Positions 1 to 11,671 are shown, counted from the first letter of the stretch. The stretch: 64,000 bases of DNA from Euglena gracilis (GCA_039621445.1 CP154957.1:2350504-2414503), one strand, 5' to 3'. Numbers and translations are program-made. Notes: a model not told the origin generated them from the letters alone.

Positions 1-3000
1 GCCGATGCTCCCCGTAGGGCAAACGCTGAAAATGAGGAAAATTCATGTCCCCCGTGGGGCTGTGGCTCGGGTGGTGCAGGGGCAGGCCAAGGCGCAAGGT
101 TTGCAAAAAAACTTGCAATTGGAAAAAAGCCCTGCCTGGGGGTGAAAAAATGCTGGCAATGGCTCCCCTCCCCGATGCAATTTATGCAGCTGGACGGCAC
201 ACTTTGGGAACCACGGTTCCCAAACGAGACACCCGATGCGTTGAGCAGGCTTGGGGATAGTGTTCACTGCCCTCCGGGGCAAAAGATGGGGGAAACGCAG
301 CCCGGTTGAAGCAGCAGCATGGGATGCTCTCTTCCCCCCAGGCAAAACAATGTGAGATCTAGTCGGAAGCACGGTGGACCAAGACCTCCTTGTTCTTTGC
401 CAGGGTCTCTGTGGGGTGATCCTTCAGCAGGGTTTCAAACCAGCCTTTTGATTTCCTGCCTTCCCTTGGATTATCCCACATGGAACCCTGCGTCACCAAA
501 TCTAAAATTCCCTTTTCAGGAATGACACAAAGAACATTTGAAGGAGTATGTTGTGTGAAGTGTGCTTGTCGTGAAATGAAATGAACATATTTTGGCAGAG
601 ATCACTGTGCGACAGCTTTTGATGGGGGAAAAATAAAATGTCCATTGGTAACTCATAGGAACTGGGAAGAATGAGGAACCAAACACCAGTCCTATGAAGA
701 ACTTTTCAGCAGCAAGACTAAGGGGCATGCACTCTGGAATTCGGATGTTGAAGAGATAATATTTGTGTTCTTGCTCAGCCTGACCATTTGATACATTACA
801 AATTCTTGCTCTTTGGCTTTCAGCGGAAAGTCAAGGGCTTCCAAGGGATATCGGACGGCAAGTAGGTGAATCTGCTCATGTGGGAGGCCGCCAGTTCTAT
901 TGGTATTGGGATCGCCTTTTGTTTGATTCTTGTTTCTTGCACCATGGCACGCTGGGAAGCTCGGGGGATCTGTCGGATCAATCTGTGGTGGTTGTCTAAT
1001 GATGTACAAAACTCATCACCGCGGGGGCAATGCATCTCCACATGTGGATTGAGAAGTGGAAGCAGCCCAAAAGGAAATATCCAGACCATAGGACCGCTGT
1101 TGTCCATCCCACGCAAGTGTCTTTCCACCATCCACCCTGCTTTTGCAAGTTGAAACAGAAACAGCATCACTGCTATCCCATTCAGCCCCAGTCTTCACTA
1201 CCAAAAACAATGCAAAATATCCAGCAAAATCTTTGAGATTCTGGATTTCATACGAGATCTTTAATTTGACGATCACATCGAAAGTCATTGGAGAAAAGTG
1301 ATCCATATTTTAATGGACAAAAAGTAAAATTCAAATTTGGGAACCGTGGTTCCTATGTTTTGTTTGACAAGAATGGCCCAGATTGTGTCAGGAGAATGGC
1401 CCCAGATTGTGTCAGGAGCCCATGCTCTCTAAGAAAGGAAAAGGGGGGGAAGGGGAAATTGTTTGTACCTTAAGAAGGCAGAATGGCCAAAAAAAGCTTG
1501 ACAAGAGAGGGGCAGGGTCACAGGGGGCGCCCCAAGGCAACACTTTTGGGGGCAGGGTCACAGGGGGCGCACAAGGCAAGACAACCAAGCGCACCAAGGC
1601 CTCCACTTTTCCGGGTGCTGCAAGCCTTTGGTGGTGTCGTCCCCGTAACCCCCCTCCCCTGTGAACCCGTGACCCGTCCCGCAGTGACCCGGATTCGGGA
1701 CCCCAGAAGTTTGAGGAAACGCCAAATCTATAGGAAATTTCCAGCATTTTTTGTCCTTTTCGACAATTCTGCAAAGCTGCTGCGAACCCCCATTACTTCC
1801 CCCGTGATCCCCCCATGCTGTGGAGTATCCCATAAAGTTTGTATGAAATGAGATTCAAAGGCGCGTGGTCTTACTCCGAGCGCCTTTGTTTGGGCCCTTG
1901 CAGTCTTCAAATGTAGTCTGTACATTTTAGTTTAAACTCCAGGAGATGAACGGCTGCATGTGTTTTTTGTCTTTTGATGAGTGAAACGAGAAACTTGTAA
2001 TCCTAATTTTGAATTTGGGTACAACTGGCCACAGACCTTGGAGAATTAAGCAAATTCTTGTTTTTTTGGGTATGGGGCCAAAAAAACACGAGAAGAAATA
2101 TATTGCCTAAGAAAGGCAACCATTTTAAATCCTACCAGCATCCATGACGACGCTAAGCTTTGAATGGCTGCCACATCTTGGATACTGGACAGCAACATGA
2201 AATCTTGATTGGAGCAAAATCAGTAAAGCTACAACTGCACAGGTGCGTTAGGCAGCCTGCCCAAAGTTCAAACCTAGCACACTTATTTCAAAGTTCAAAG
2301 GAAAAAGACAGCCTTCAATCTCTGCCAATGTGGAATGCGAAATTTCTATTTTAATGAAACGGGTTTCGCATTTGTTCTGTTTGTTCCAAAAAACCTTAAA
2401 AGTGGTCCGAAAAACCAAAATCTCAAGGGAGAGGGGCCAAGCTGATGGGGAGGAAGAGGAATTTCCTGGCCCTCCCAAGATCAAATGAGCGGGAATGTGA
2501 ACCAGGACCTCACCACGGGGACTTTTCAAGCAAAATCAAAATTCAAAAACTTGAAAAATGTTAAAATGTTCATATGATGGTTTTTGGGTGGCCAACATTT
2601 TGGTGCACGTTGCAGCAACCTGCCCTTTAACAACGCAAACGGTACTCCGAACCCGACTCCATGAACCCCAGTCTTAACTGATGGGGGCAAAGTACCCCAT
2701 ACAAGTGGCACCCCCGCCCAGGTTGCTACCCCCCCCCCTTTGGGGCCAGAGGGTTGGGGCTGCCTTTTGAACCTCCCTCTGCCTGGGGTGGCCACCCAGG
2801 GTCGTGCCCTTGTGTGGGAATGCAAGTGGAGTTGCAAGTGGTTTGAAGAGGCTTCAAACCAAACCAACCACGGTGGATGGCCTATGCCAGGGAAAATGGA
2901 TGTTGTCACCCCTCACTGTGATAGCAAAATTGGTACTGTAATAAAAACTGTTCTTTTCTCTTTATGGATGCAGTGGTCCCAAAATGTGATGGAATACCAA

Positions 3001-3790
3001 AAATTAAAGCCACGGTCCTCAAAGACTGATGAGAGAAACTTTGGTGTGTGTCTAACATGCAACTTTTCTTTTGAGCCCCAGGGCTCACATGGTCTGACTT
3101 TTTGACGACGGGATTGTTCGCTTGCGGCCGAGAGAACAACATGGTATAATAAATACAATTGAGGAAAAAATCTTCCAAATTGAAAAATTCTCTCAGAATT
3201 TCTCTGCACATTTGAATGATGAAATGATTTGATGGATGGATTGGAAAACGAGTAATGGAAAAAATCACCTTCGTTCATTTTTTTTCGAAAAATTTGCTTT
3301 CTTCAGGTGGAAGACAGGGCTCTTGTCCAAATGCAAATGAGTCATCCCACCACACACTTCAGAACACTTCGAGGATAATAACTGGCTTGTTGAAAAAAAA
3401 ATATGCATTTTAGAAAAAACCACCCTGAGTTTTATAATCCAAACCGCACTTGTTAATTCCTGGGTACCAGCCAAAAAAACAAATTTTGTTCAATTGTCAT
3501 GCAGACTCTGAACTTGTTCCCATCTTTTTCTTGCCTATTGACGTGCACAATCATTCACATGCCGTACATCACATTAGCACCATGGAACGCACAAGCCACC
3601 AAAATAGCACAAACTGCCTGTTCCTTGAGGTCACGACCTTCTGTGTGCAATGTTCCACACTCCGCTCCATCATGCTCTTGCGACTGCAACAATGCGGGGG
3701 CCACATTTGAGTTGAACGATCAAGGGCTTTAACACTGCATCTGGCAAAGGGCGATGTCTTAACTCGGCTAAAATGTGACCAATAAAATAG
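1..3790. other. Gene-poor stretch, no recognised gene
   Basis: I see no reading frame with a recognisable domain here. The longest frames are short, overlap on both strands and have no family resemblance that I can name. The stretch has moderate GC and homopolymer runs, like the intergenic DNA elsewhere in the window. The only structure I can support is the short 40-bp direct repeat listed separately. Confidence 0.5.
1511..1590. repeat. Two tandem 40-bp units
   Basis: Two adjacent units both begin GGCAGGGTCACAGGGGGCGC, at 1511 and 1551. The second half of the unit diverges (CCCCAAGGCAA against ACAAGGCAAG). The GGGTCAC-poly-G wording recurs in the C/G-rich insert at 17.46-18.06 kb. Confidence 0.7.
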
Positions 3791-3824
3791 AGTCCCGCAC
3801 TTTCCTTCTACTATGTTTCAGAGG

Positions 3825-3965
3825 AGTTTCCAAAGGTTGTGTTTATGGCAACATGGCTTTGGTCAAAGGCTGTGTTTCTAAACACGGACTTTAGCGTGCC
3901 AAAGTCTGTGTTTAGAAAGACAGACTTTGACCTAAGTCTGTGTTTCTAAACACGGACTCCGACCT
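3825..3965. repeat. Degenerate repeats around TCTGTGTTT
   Basis: The phrase (A)AGTCTGTGTTT, followed by CTAAACACGGACT in two copies, occurs about four times in 140 bp. GTGTTT and AAACAC face each other across a CT, giving small hairpins. No coding potential is seen. Confidence 0.55.
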
Positions 3966-4029
3966 AGAAAATTGTGTTCACAATATTTGGACCCCGAAAC
4001 ATCCCAATGATTAAAAATAAAGGAGTGGA

Positions 4030-4375
4030 CACTTTGGGGGGGGGGTCAATTTTTAGGCTTTGGCACCAAGAGAAAATGGCCACTTTGAGGGGGGGTGGAA
4101 ACAAATTTTCCAACGGCCATTGTGAGGGAGGGGACGCTTTGGGGGGGGGTCAATTTTTGGGCTTAGGCGCCTTTGGCGCCAAGAGAAAATGGCCACTTTG
4201 AGGGGGGGGAACAAATTTGCCAAAACGGCCATTGTGAGAGAGGGGACACTTTGGGGGGGAGGTCCATTTTTGGGCTTTGGCGCCTTCGGCGCCAAGGGAA
4301 AATGGCCACTTTGAGGGGGGGGGGACAAATTTTCCAAAACGGCCATTATGAGGGAGGGGACACTTTGGGGGAGGG
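4030..4375. repeat. Tandem array, unit about 107 bp
   Basis: Three and a bit copies of a unit that reads G-run, GTCAATTTTTGGGCTT, a GGCGCC hairpin, AAATGGCCACTTTGAG, G-run, ACAAATTTTCC, CGGCCATTRTGAG, G-run. In copies two and three the hairpin is GGCGCC-TTT/TTC-GGCGCC. The array is interrupted at 4376 by a transposon and resumes at 5581. A related unit lies at 28.05-28.2 kb. Confidence 0.8.
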
Positions 4376-5580
4376 CAGGGTTGCATATAGGTATAGGTTC
4401 GGCAAAAGACCTATACCTATATGTCGACAACCTATACCTATACCTATGTCACTTATATGTCTCCAAAAAATCCCCACCCCATCTCAAAACCTTCGCACAC
4501 ATAAATGCCTTTAGGAGCCAAGGAAAGTGCAAAAGGAAGTGAAAATGATGGCTCTTCTTCTTTGTGATCGGATCACCGACACAAACGACTGATTCTTGTG
4601 TTAGAAGTGCCAAAACTGTGTGACAACATCGGCGGAAAGATGGTGAAAATAGAAATGGCAAATTCAGCCAATTCTTGGGCAACAGGTAGTTTGCTTTGCC
4701 AATACAAATTTGGGTCAACGGTAAAAATAACATCGTCACAAAAGGGGTTCATTCCGAGAGTGTGATCTTGGGGTGCAAGTCCGTTCTCCATTGAAATTCC
4801 AGCGTAAATGAGAATTTGGACTTTTTTTGGAAACAGGATTTGCACCCCAAATACAAATTCAGCTGGCTTCGAAAACTCAGATTCAAAACACGTTTGGCCT
4901 CGGTCAAACAATCAGTTTCAGGCCACAAGGAAACATCTCGATTGTATGCATCTGCACTCTTTGGTTTTTTCAAACTACCACCCCATCAACGCCCTGAAAA
5001 CCACTGTCACTGTCACTTGTATGGGGTCCCCAAAAAAGCAAGGCAAACCCCTTGGGCAGGTCATCGTCTGAAAAAAATTCCGACCTGGGAAGGGGTAGTG
5101 TCACGTGCTAGGGTGTTTTCCGGGGTGGTCACTTTTCTTTTTGCAAATGTATACTCCAAACCGGCGATGCAACAGGAAAGGGATTACATGGTCAAAGAGG
5201 TACTGAACATCTCCCTCTTTTTTGTTACGTGGCCTTTCTTTTGGGTCTGACACAGATATAAGTGGGCGTATGGGCGAATTTGACGTGGGAAAACGGGCTG
5301 AAAAAAAAGAATTGATTTTTCCAACATTTTTCCCCATGAAAATTGCCATCCTGACCCGAAAATTGGCCAAAAAAAGCGACCTTTTTCACATTTTTCGGCT
5401 TGATCCAACAAAAACACGGGCAAACAATTCCTTGCAATGTCATTCATATTTCCCCCCAAAAATTGTTTTTGGTCACAACATATAGGAGATATAGGAGATA
5501 TAGGAGGTGGAAAAACCTATACCTATACCTATACCTATACCTATATCTCCTATATCCCTATATTCCTATATGCAACCCTG
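4376..5580. mobile_element. Non-autonomous hAT-like element, 1.2 kb
   Basis: The ends are a perfect 16-bp terminal inverted repeat, CAGGGTTGCATATAGG at 4376-4391 and its complement at 5565-5580. CAGGG is typical of hAT elements. Both ends carry subterminal ATAGGT/ACCTAT motifs: a 15-bp stem at 4384-4398 with 4409-4423, and an array at 5510-5550. The flanks repeat GGGAGGG (4369-4375 and 5581-5587), and together they restore the interrupted tandem unit, so the pre-insertion site is still readable. No transposase frame is present inside. It is presumably mobilised in trans. Confidence 0.85.
4384..4423. repeat. Subterminal 15-bp inverted repeat
   Basis: CATATAGGTATAGGT (4384-4398) and its exact complement (4409-4423) surround a 10-nt loop. 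It overlaps the left terminus of the hAT-like element and matches the ACCTATACC array near its right end, as transposase subterminal binding sites often do. Confidence 0.85.
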
Positions 5581-6397
5581 GGGAGGGTCAATTTTTGGGC
5601 TTTGACCATGACCACTTTGGGGGGGGAACAAATTTGCCAAAAAAATTGGCCAGTCTGAGGGGGCCTTTGAGGGGGGGGTGAGGGTGTTTTTTTTTCTGTT
5701 TCAAGTGGCGCAGAGGGTGGTTCCCCAAAAATATCACCATACAAGGTTCATCCGTGGTGCTCATCAACGTTTTGGAGCCTACCAAAAGACTCCTGGGTCG
5801 GGTGCAGCGCCCAGAGCATTTTCATCAACGTTACAAAGTGCAGCAGGCAAAATGGGGTATGCAAAAGAAAGGAGACGATGTACCCTCACCCCCCCCCTAA
5901 TTGCCCCCCCCCCTAATTGGCTAAATGGGGGGTCCTTAAGGGATTAGGGGGGGGGGGGGGTTAGCCCAATTGGCCAATGGACGTTCCCTTGGCCAACTTT
6001 GGCCAATTTCTGCAAGGGCTCAGAAAACCTCCAAAAACGTCCGTTTCGAAAATGTCAAAAATTGCCGAATAAGAAAAAGTCACGACCAATCCAAAAATGC
6101 ACAAAAAATCGACCAATTTTGCACACGTCAAAAATTATGGGGTCGGGGTCCTCGAGACCCCCCCCTAATTGTCCCCCCCCCTAATTGGCTACCACCCCCC
6201 TATTAATGTTGCTTCAGGACCCCCCAAAGGGTCATCTAGGGGGGGGGGTCATTTAGGGGGGGGATACTTTTCCCACTGAAAAATTGCTCTGCTCCATGAC
6301 CCCCCCCCCTAGATGACCCCCCCAGGGGGGTCATCTAGGAGGGGGGGGGGGGTGCGGCAGACGGGAGATCCTACGGAGGTTGGTAGCCGGCGCGTAG

Positions 6398-6433
6398 TAC
6401 CAAGCTGAGTATCGCTCGATACTCAGCTTGGTA
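6398..6433. repeat. Perfect 17-bp palindrome with 2-nt loop
   Basis: TACCAAGCTGAGTATCG at 6398-6414, loop CT, then the exact complement at 6417-6433. Partial copies of the GAGTATC/CTCAG words follow at 6440-6475, just upstream of the tRNA-like sequence. Confidence 0.95.
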
Positions 6434-6470
6434 TAGTTGAGTATCCTTGAGTATCCTCAGCTGGTATAGT

Positions 6471-6737
6471 TGAGTAGTAGCTTATTCGGTAAGGTGCTGG
6501 ACTCACACGCGGGAGGTCGTGGGTTCGAGACCCAGGTCCCGCCGTGTGAGTCCTGAACGATCCCGTACGGGCAGAGGGCATACCGCGGGGATCGTTCGGC
6601 GCGCGCAATTGCGCAAATGGACGAGACACTGGTTGGCCGGACCATGTGCGCAGTTCCCCGCCTGAGGACGAGCCACGGCAAGTAGTACGAGCTGCCCCGT
6701 GGCCGTCCAACGGCGGGTGGTGACAACCAACGTAAAC
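6471..6737 (+). mobile_element. tRNA-Val-derived SINE
   Basis: A tRNA-like head is present. The A-box-like TAGCTTATTCGGT lies at 6478-6490, CTCACAC GCGGGAGGTC resembles the anticodon loop of a valine (CAC) tRNA, and the B-box GGTTCGAGACC lies at 6522-6532. These are the internal RNA polymerase III promoter elements. The stems pair poorly, so this is not a working tRNA. The body (about 6540-6737) is GC-rich and contains a GAACGATCCC/GGGATCGTTC inverted pair. I cannot name the family. Confidence 0.7.
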
Positions 6738-7373
6738 AGGGGGGGTCATTTAGGGGGGGGGATGGGGGGTCTGAAGGAGACCGGCCATTAGCCAAATAGG
6801 GGGGGGGGTGAGGATAAATCTTGTGTCATCTTTCACATATGTTCCCCATTTTTAACGGTAATGTTACCACTATTTCGAAAGGATTCTAGTTCGGAAGACC
6901 ACAGACGGCGGCCAAAATCTGCCAGGCGGCTACATATTCTTATTCCGAGGTTTCCGGCCGTCCCAGATCTGTCCAGGCCGTCACTGGGCCAGCAAGCAGG
7001 AGGGGAAGCAGCAGCGGGATGCACCGCCCCCGCAGCAGCACCCCTCCAGTAGCTCCCAGACATCCAGCAGCGGGTGCAAAGCCACAGGTGACTCCAGCAG
7101 CAAGGGCAGAGCCAGAGGCCGCCCCAGCAGCAGGAGTATAGCCACAGGCAGCCCCAGCAGCCAAGGTGTACTAACAATGGCACCATGTCGATCATCGACC
7201 TTTATTGCAGCAAAGACATTGTTAAGACAAGGACTTCCATGGCACATCTTTGCCTTGCTGTTGTTGCATGCCCCAGGAAAAATGAAAGCACATGGGACAC
7301 TGGGTCTGTCAAAGTTGGGGATGCCCCTCCCCAGTCACATCTTTCCCAGTGCATCTTCCCCAGAGACTGACAA

Positions 7374-8933
7374 TTGCCTGTACAGTTCAAATCTGGTAAG
7401 GAAATCCCAGCAACATTTGCGACCAGAAAAAACGCAGTGCAGCTTCTGAAAAACATTGGACCGACAGTGGGGCTACATCTCAATCCACAAAAATGCATCA
7501 CATGGGGGCCCTGTGGAGCAGACATTGCAGCCAAGCATAACATGACACACAAGCCCTGGCAACCGGGGGAAGGCATCAAAGTGTTGGGGATTCCGGTGGG
7601 CTTCCCAAACACAACAACTTTCCTGGACAACTCCTGGGCGGCAGCACAAGAGGACCTGGAAAGTCTCATCGACAAAATCACCGGTTTGGGGGACAGCCAG
7701 ATTGCACATCATTTGCTGCGTGACTCTGCTGATGGCTGCAGAATCACACACCTCCTCCGAGGGACGGATTCACAACCTCTGTCCAAAATTATCACACAAT
7801 GCTCGGAGACGATCATCAAAGGCTTTGAGGACATCCTTGGAGTGGCCCTCACAACCCACCAGAGACGGCAAGTTTGCACTCCTTTGCACTTCGGGGGATG
7901 CGGCATCAAAGACCCTTGCCTCATCCAGGGACCAGCACGACTTGCAGCCCTCGCCAAATTCTATGCCAAAGGCAGCACCGTGCTACAACTACCCCTCTAC
8001 GCAGCTAAAGTCAATCATGCGTCTGTTCAAAATGCCGTGCGCACACTGCAGACATTCACCGGGCCCAATGTGGGCCCCTTGCAACGCTGGCTCGACAACC
8101 CTGATGACATCAGATTGGCAGACAACGATCAGCAATCTCAACACTGGTGGACAACCCATCTTCATCGGGCCTCCCTAGACAAGCTCTACTCTGCCAGCTC
8201 ACCGCGGGACCAAGCCAGACTGTCGGAGACACAGAACGGATTGGGGTCAGCTTGGATGAGAGCGACACCCCTAGCCTCACTTCACACAAACCTATCATCG
8301 GAGGAATATATCCTCTCATTGAAGTGGTGGCTTGGAGTGCCCCTGTTGGATGCCAAGGATTCCCCCAAGTGCCCGGGATGTGATGCCGCAGTGGATGAAT
8401 GGGGAGACCACCTGCTGTGCTGTCTGTGCAACAACTACTCTGAAAGACACAACGCCCTACAGGACAAATTGTTTGAGATCTTGAGGACTTCCGGACAAGG
8501 TGTAACCAAAGAAGTACAGATCCCGAATCAACCAGATCAACACCTAAGGCCAGCCGATCTGCTGTTGTTTGCCTGGAACAACGGCCAACCCACCGCACTC
8601 GACTTGACAATTGTCCACAGTTGGCAGAATGCCAATCGACAAAGCAAAGAAAAGTGGAAACTGTTTCTGAAACAAAAAGAAAAACAGAAACACGACAAGT
8701 ATGACGAGCCCTGCCAAAAGGCAGGATGGAGCTTCACCACAGCCGCCTTCGGCACATGGGGTGGCTGGGGACCAGAAGGAGCCAAGAACATCAAACGAAT
8801 ACTACAAAGAGCTGCCTCCTGGCAAGAGGGAGAGCAGCGCCAGAGCAAGGCAAACAAACTGCAGGAACAACTGTTGATATCCCTAACGAGGCAAATAGCC
8901 AAAATCCTGGCGACCAAGGCACGCATACCCTGA
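7374..8933 (+). CDS. LINE 1: 3' part of non-LTR retrotransposon ORF
   Basis: The longest open frame in the window. It starts inside the reverse transcriptase: GLHLNPQKC followed by GIKVLGIPVG are the late palm motifs, and the catalytic YxDD box is missing upstream, so the copy is 5'-truncated. After a long thumb/linker comes a zinc-knuckle-like CPGC...H...C segment. Then comes RPADLLL...ALDLTIV, the P-D...D pattern of a restriction-like endonuclease, and a C-terminal Trp/Gly motif FGTWGGWG. The stop is TGA at 8931. The frame has no internal stop, so it is either young or under constraint. The 18-kb fragment has the same architecture. The first about 16 codons come from another repeat (see 9.46 kb). 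Confidence 0.85.
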   Translation: MPVQFKSGKEIPATFATRKNAVQLLKNIGPTVGLHLNPQKCITWGPCGADIAAKHNMTHKPWQPGEGIKVLGIPVGFPNTTTFLDNSWAAAQEDLESLIDKITGLGDSQIAHHLLRDSADGCRITHLLRGTDSQPLSKIITQCSETIIKGFEDILGVALTTHQRRQVCTPLHFGGCGIKDPCLIQGPARLAALAKFYAKGSTVLQLPLYAAKVNHASVQNAVRTLQTFTGPNVGPLQRWLDNPDDIRLADNDQQSQHWWTTHLHRASLDKLYSASSPRDQARLSETQNGLGSAWMRATPLASLHTNLSSEEYILSLKWWLGVPLLDAKDSPKCPGCDAAVDEWGDHLLCCLCNNYSERHNALQDKLFEILRTSGQGVTKEVQIPNQPDQHLRPADLLLFAWNNGQPTALDLTIVHSWQNANRQSKEKWKLFLKQKEKQKHDKYDEPCQKAGWSFTTAAFGTWGGWGPEGAKNIKRILQRAASWQEGEQRQSKANKLQEQLLISLTRQIAKILATKARIP

Positions 8934-9106
8934 ACAACACTGGGCACGCCCGGGCGGAGCACACCAAGACCGATAACCGTACACACAAAAGCCACCAAGC
9001 AAAAACCACCCAAAGACACCCAAAGCGACCCGCACCAAGGGCACTCCCCCGGAAGGAACACCCACTCCCCCTAGCTACCTCCCGCCCGCCGTACAGCTGA
9101 CACACC

Positions 9107-9211
<105 letters not shown>

Positions 9212-9464
9212 CCGTGTGTTTCACAGCCCTTTCCTTTGTACTTTACTCGAACCTCGGCCACTCTAACCGCTCTCTCCCCATGGGGTTCCCCATTGTACCT
9301 CCTCCCTCCCCCTGAACACTCAAAAAAATTCCAGGCGTAGGGCTGTGTCGGTGTCGGTGGATTCGGTTCGCCCACGTTCTTTCTCGAACCAGAGAAGAAA
9401 AGAAAGAAGAAACATTGGCAAAAACTAGCAGAAGCCGGAAAACCAGCAGAAGTGAACATGTTTG

Positions 9465-9640
9465 GACTGCCAACTGGGAAATGCCAGCAACATCTTCAAC
9501 CAGGAAAATCTCAGCACCGTTTGAAGGGGAAATCCCAGCAACATTTGCAGCAGGGAAATTCCCACAGGTATCTGCAACACGAGCCCAGCAGCCTTTGCCG
9601 GGAAGACCCCATCACCAACTGCCACCAGAATGCCAGCACC
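9465..9640. repeat. Degenerate GGGAAATCCCAGCAACATTTG repeats
   Basis: About five diverged units of 25-30 bp share AAATCCCAGCAAC followed by TTTG. A 27-bp relative sits at 7396-7422, exactly where LINE 1 homology begins. The surrounding 9.24-10.05 kb has open frames but no recognisable protein. Confidence 0.6.
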
Positions 9641-10078
9641 ACTTGCTGCAGGAATAACACCAGCAGTTTCAACGGGAACAATCCCAACCTAAAGGGAAGT
9701 CCCACCGACAACTGCATCAATGGAAACCTCCAGCGATGTTTGCCCAAGGGTCTGCAGGGATTATTCCGACTCTGGCCCATGGTGAGCCACCGACTAAAGA
9801 AACCGACGACACTGTGTTGGAATCCCAGCCAACCCCTCTGCCAATAATCCTTCACCCACAGCACCGGGCAAGGTTATTGGAAAAACAGATGCCCCGTTGA
9901 TCCGTGAAAGGAAACTCCATACCAAAAGCTCGAGACAGCGCCGCCACCGCTCTTCTTCCCAAACGAGGGGGGAGCAAAGCAGATTTACACAAAAATTGCA
10001 ACACAAGACCCCTGCTCGAAGCGCACAGGCATCTTGACAGCCGGTGTCCATCTCCAGCCCGGGAGAGGCGCTGACCTC

Positions 10079-10994
10079 TTACACCTAGCGTCGGAAATGT
10101 TTGCCCATTGCAAGCAAAAATTTTTGCCCAGGGCGGTCAAAAAGTTTGCCCAAGGCCCAAAAATATTTTTGCCCATTGCCGTCAAAAATTTTGCACTTGG
10201 TAACAAAAAAATTTGCACTTTGTACCAAAATTGTTTGCATTCCGTAATGCAAATGTTTGCCCATTTGGGATTTTTATTCCCCGACCACATAGGAAAATTG
10301 AAATGGATGCAATGAAACAAAAGACTTTGCACACAACACCAGATTATGCATTTGATGTGATCCCAGAAGTATTTCAATAATTCCTCCTTTTTAACATTGG
10401 AACAACGGTTTTGTCATCATTATTTTGGTGGAATGCTCATCGAGTTGGATGTTTTCAGAGCAAAAAATGAAATGGTTGAAACAAGGCTTGAAGCTGTTCC
10501 AAGCAAGTGCAAGTGCAAGTGCTGTGCAACGCGAAGCATGCAAAGCGAGTGACGTCTTTGCAGACCACAAAAAGAGCAACGTTGGCACCAGCTTCCTTCA
10601 AAGTCTTCGCTTTGGAACAGGAGTTGTTCAAATAGGTTTTCTGCAATGATGTTCTCGTGGCAATCAACAGAAATTCTGATTAACAACAAAAACGAAATTG
10701 CATAAATGTGTTCTAGGGGGGATAATGTGCACACGGCATGTGTCGCAACGCATTGAGTGGACCGGGCATTGAGGTGCAAGAAAAAAATTGACCTGTGCGA
10801 AAACATGAAATTAAGTGCAAAAATTTTTGTTATAAAGTGCAAACATTTCCGTTATAAAGTGCGAAAATTTTTGATATAAAGTGTGAAAATATTGGTATAA
10901 AGTGCGAACATTTTTGGTAAAATGTGCAAACATTTTGTTAATAAGCGCAAAAATTTTGTTATGGAGTGCGAAATATATTGGCTGTTAGGTGTAA
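10079..10994. mobile_element. Fold-back element with tandem-repeat arms
   Basis: The left arm (10096-10265) is a degenerate array of TTTGCCCATTG / TTTGCACTTTGTAACAAAA. The right arm (10795-10975) is the complementary array TATAAAGTGCAAAAATTTTTG, about 28 bp per unit. Short outer termini TTACACCTA (10079-10087) and TAGGTGTAA (10986-10994) match. No target duplication is visible. The centre (10.3-10.78 kb) is not recognisably coding. Confidence 0.65.
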
Positions 10995-11159
10995 TGCCGG
11001 AGAACGTGAAGGCAAACCAAAACCAAGACCGCCCATTTTTGGAGGGGCAAGCCGAGATCACCAACGCCGAAAACGGCCTGACGCGGCCGAACGGCCGGTG
11101 CGAACCTTGGCCCAGGACGGGGACCCGAAGGTGAGTGAGACACTTTCTGGGCCCCCCAA

Positions 11160-11635
11160 CCTCGGGGGCGGGCGGACGGACGGACGGACGGCTGGTGAAA
11201 AAAAGCGAAGGTCCGGACGGACGGCTGACCTTGTGGGCTTGGTCCAGACGGCTGAAGAAAATGCACTTGGTCTAGCTAGCCGGCTGGCCGGCTGGCCAAC
11301 TGGCCGGCTAGCTGGCCGGGTCTTTGGAAGCGCAGGCGTCTCAGTGCACGCGACTCTGGGCGGATATATACCAATTTTGCCATGGCCGGTGTGGATGCGC
11401 TCCAAGGTTGAGATTGCCGCCAGTGACGCGACGAGTAGAGGGAAGCCGTGACTGCTTTTCGGAAAGGAAGGAAATTTTTTTTGGTCCGGCCGGCTGGCAA
11501 GACAGACATTGGTCCGGCTTGACGGACGGCTGGCGAAAAAATGCTTCGTCCGGACGGACGGCTGGGCGTCCAGCATGGTCCGGCTGAAGAGGTCCGGACG
11601 GCTCGGACGGCTAGCCAGCCAGCCGCCCCCCTCAC
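11160..11635. repeat. GGAC/GGCT-rich tandem array
   Basis: Runs of GGACGGACGGACGGCTGG and GGCTGGCCGGCT. The array lies immediately upstream of LINE 2 and resembles a LINE 5' leader. Complementary CCGTCCGTCC arrays occur at 19.08-19.21, 20.25-20.29 and 22.99-23.08 kb. Confidence 0.75.
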
Positions 11636-11671
11636 ACCGTAACCAAGCGCCCAAAAACAGGGCGGGGGAAC

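Larger units (their letters stand above)
5884..6816. mobile_element. C/G-run bounded composite element
   Basis: The left boundary is CCCTCACCCCCCCC followed by CTAATTG. The right boundary is its approximate complement, ending GGGGGGGTGAGGATA. Inside are several CCCCCCCTAATTG/GGGGGGTCATCTAGG units. The region 5.88-6.35 kb is only this repeat, and 6.36-6.74 kb holds the tRNA-like SINE. The same termini (CCTCACCCC ... GGGGTGAGG) bound an insert at 28.02-28.21 kb. The unit boundary is approximate. Confidence 0.5.

Noticed and set aside
866-1170. Overlapping frames of about 100 codons on both strands as a host gene
   Set aside because: Neither shows a family motif, an exon-like GC shift or intron-end signals.
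6467-6540. Functional tRNA-Val gene
   Set aside because: A- and B-box and loop words fit, but the anticodon stem and acceptor stem do not pair. A SINE head is the better reading.
11160-11630. GGAC array as a CRISPR array
   Set aside because: There are no regular spacers and the period is 4 bp. It is simple-sequence DNA in a eukaryotic context.
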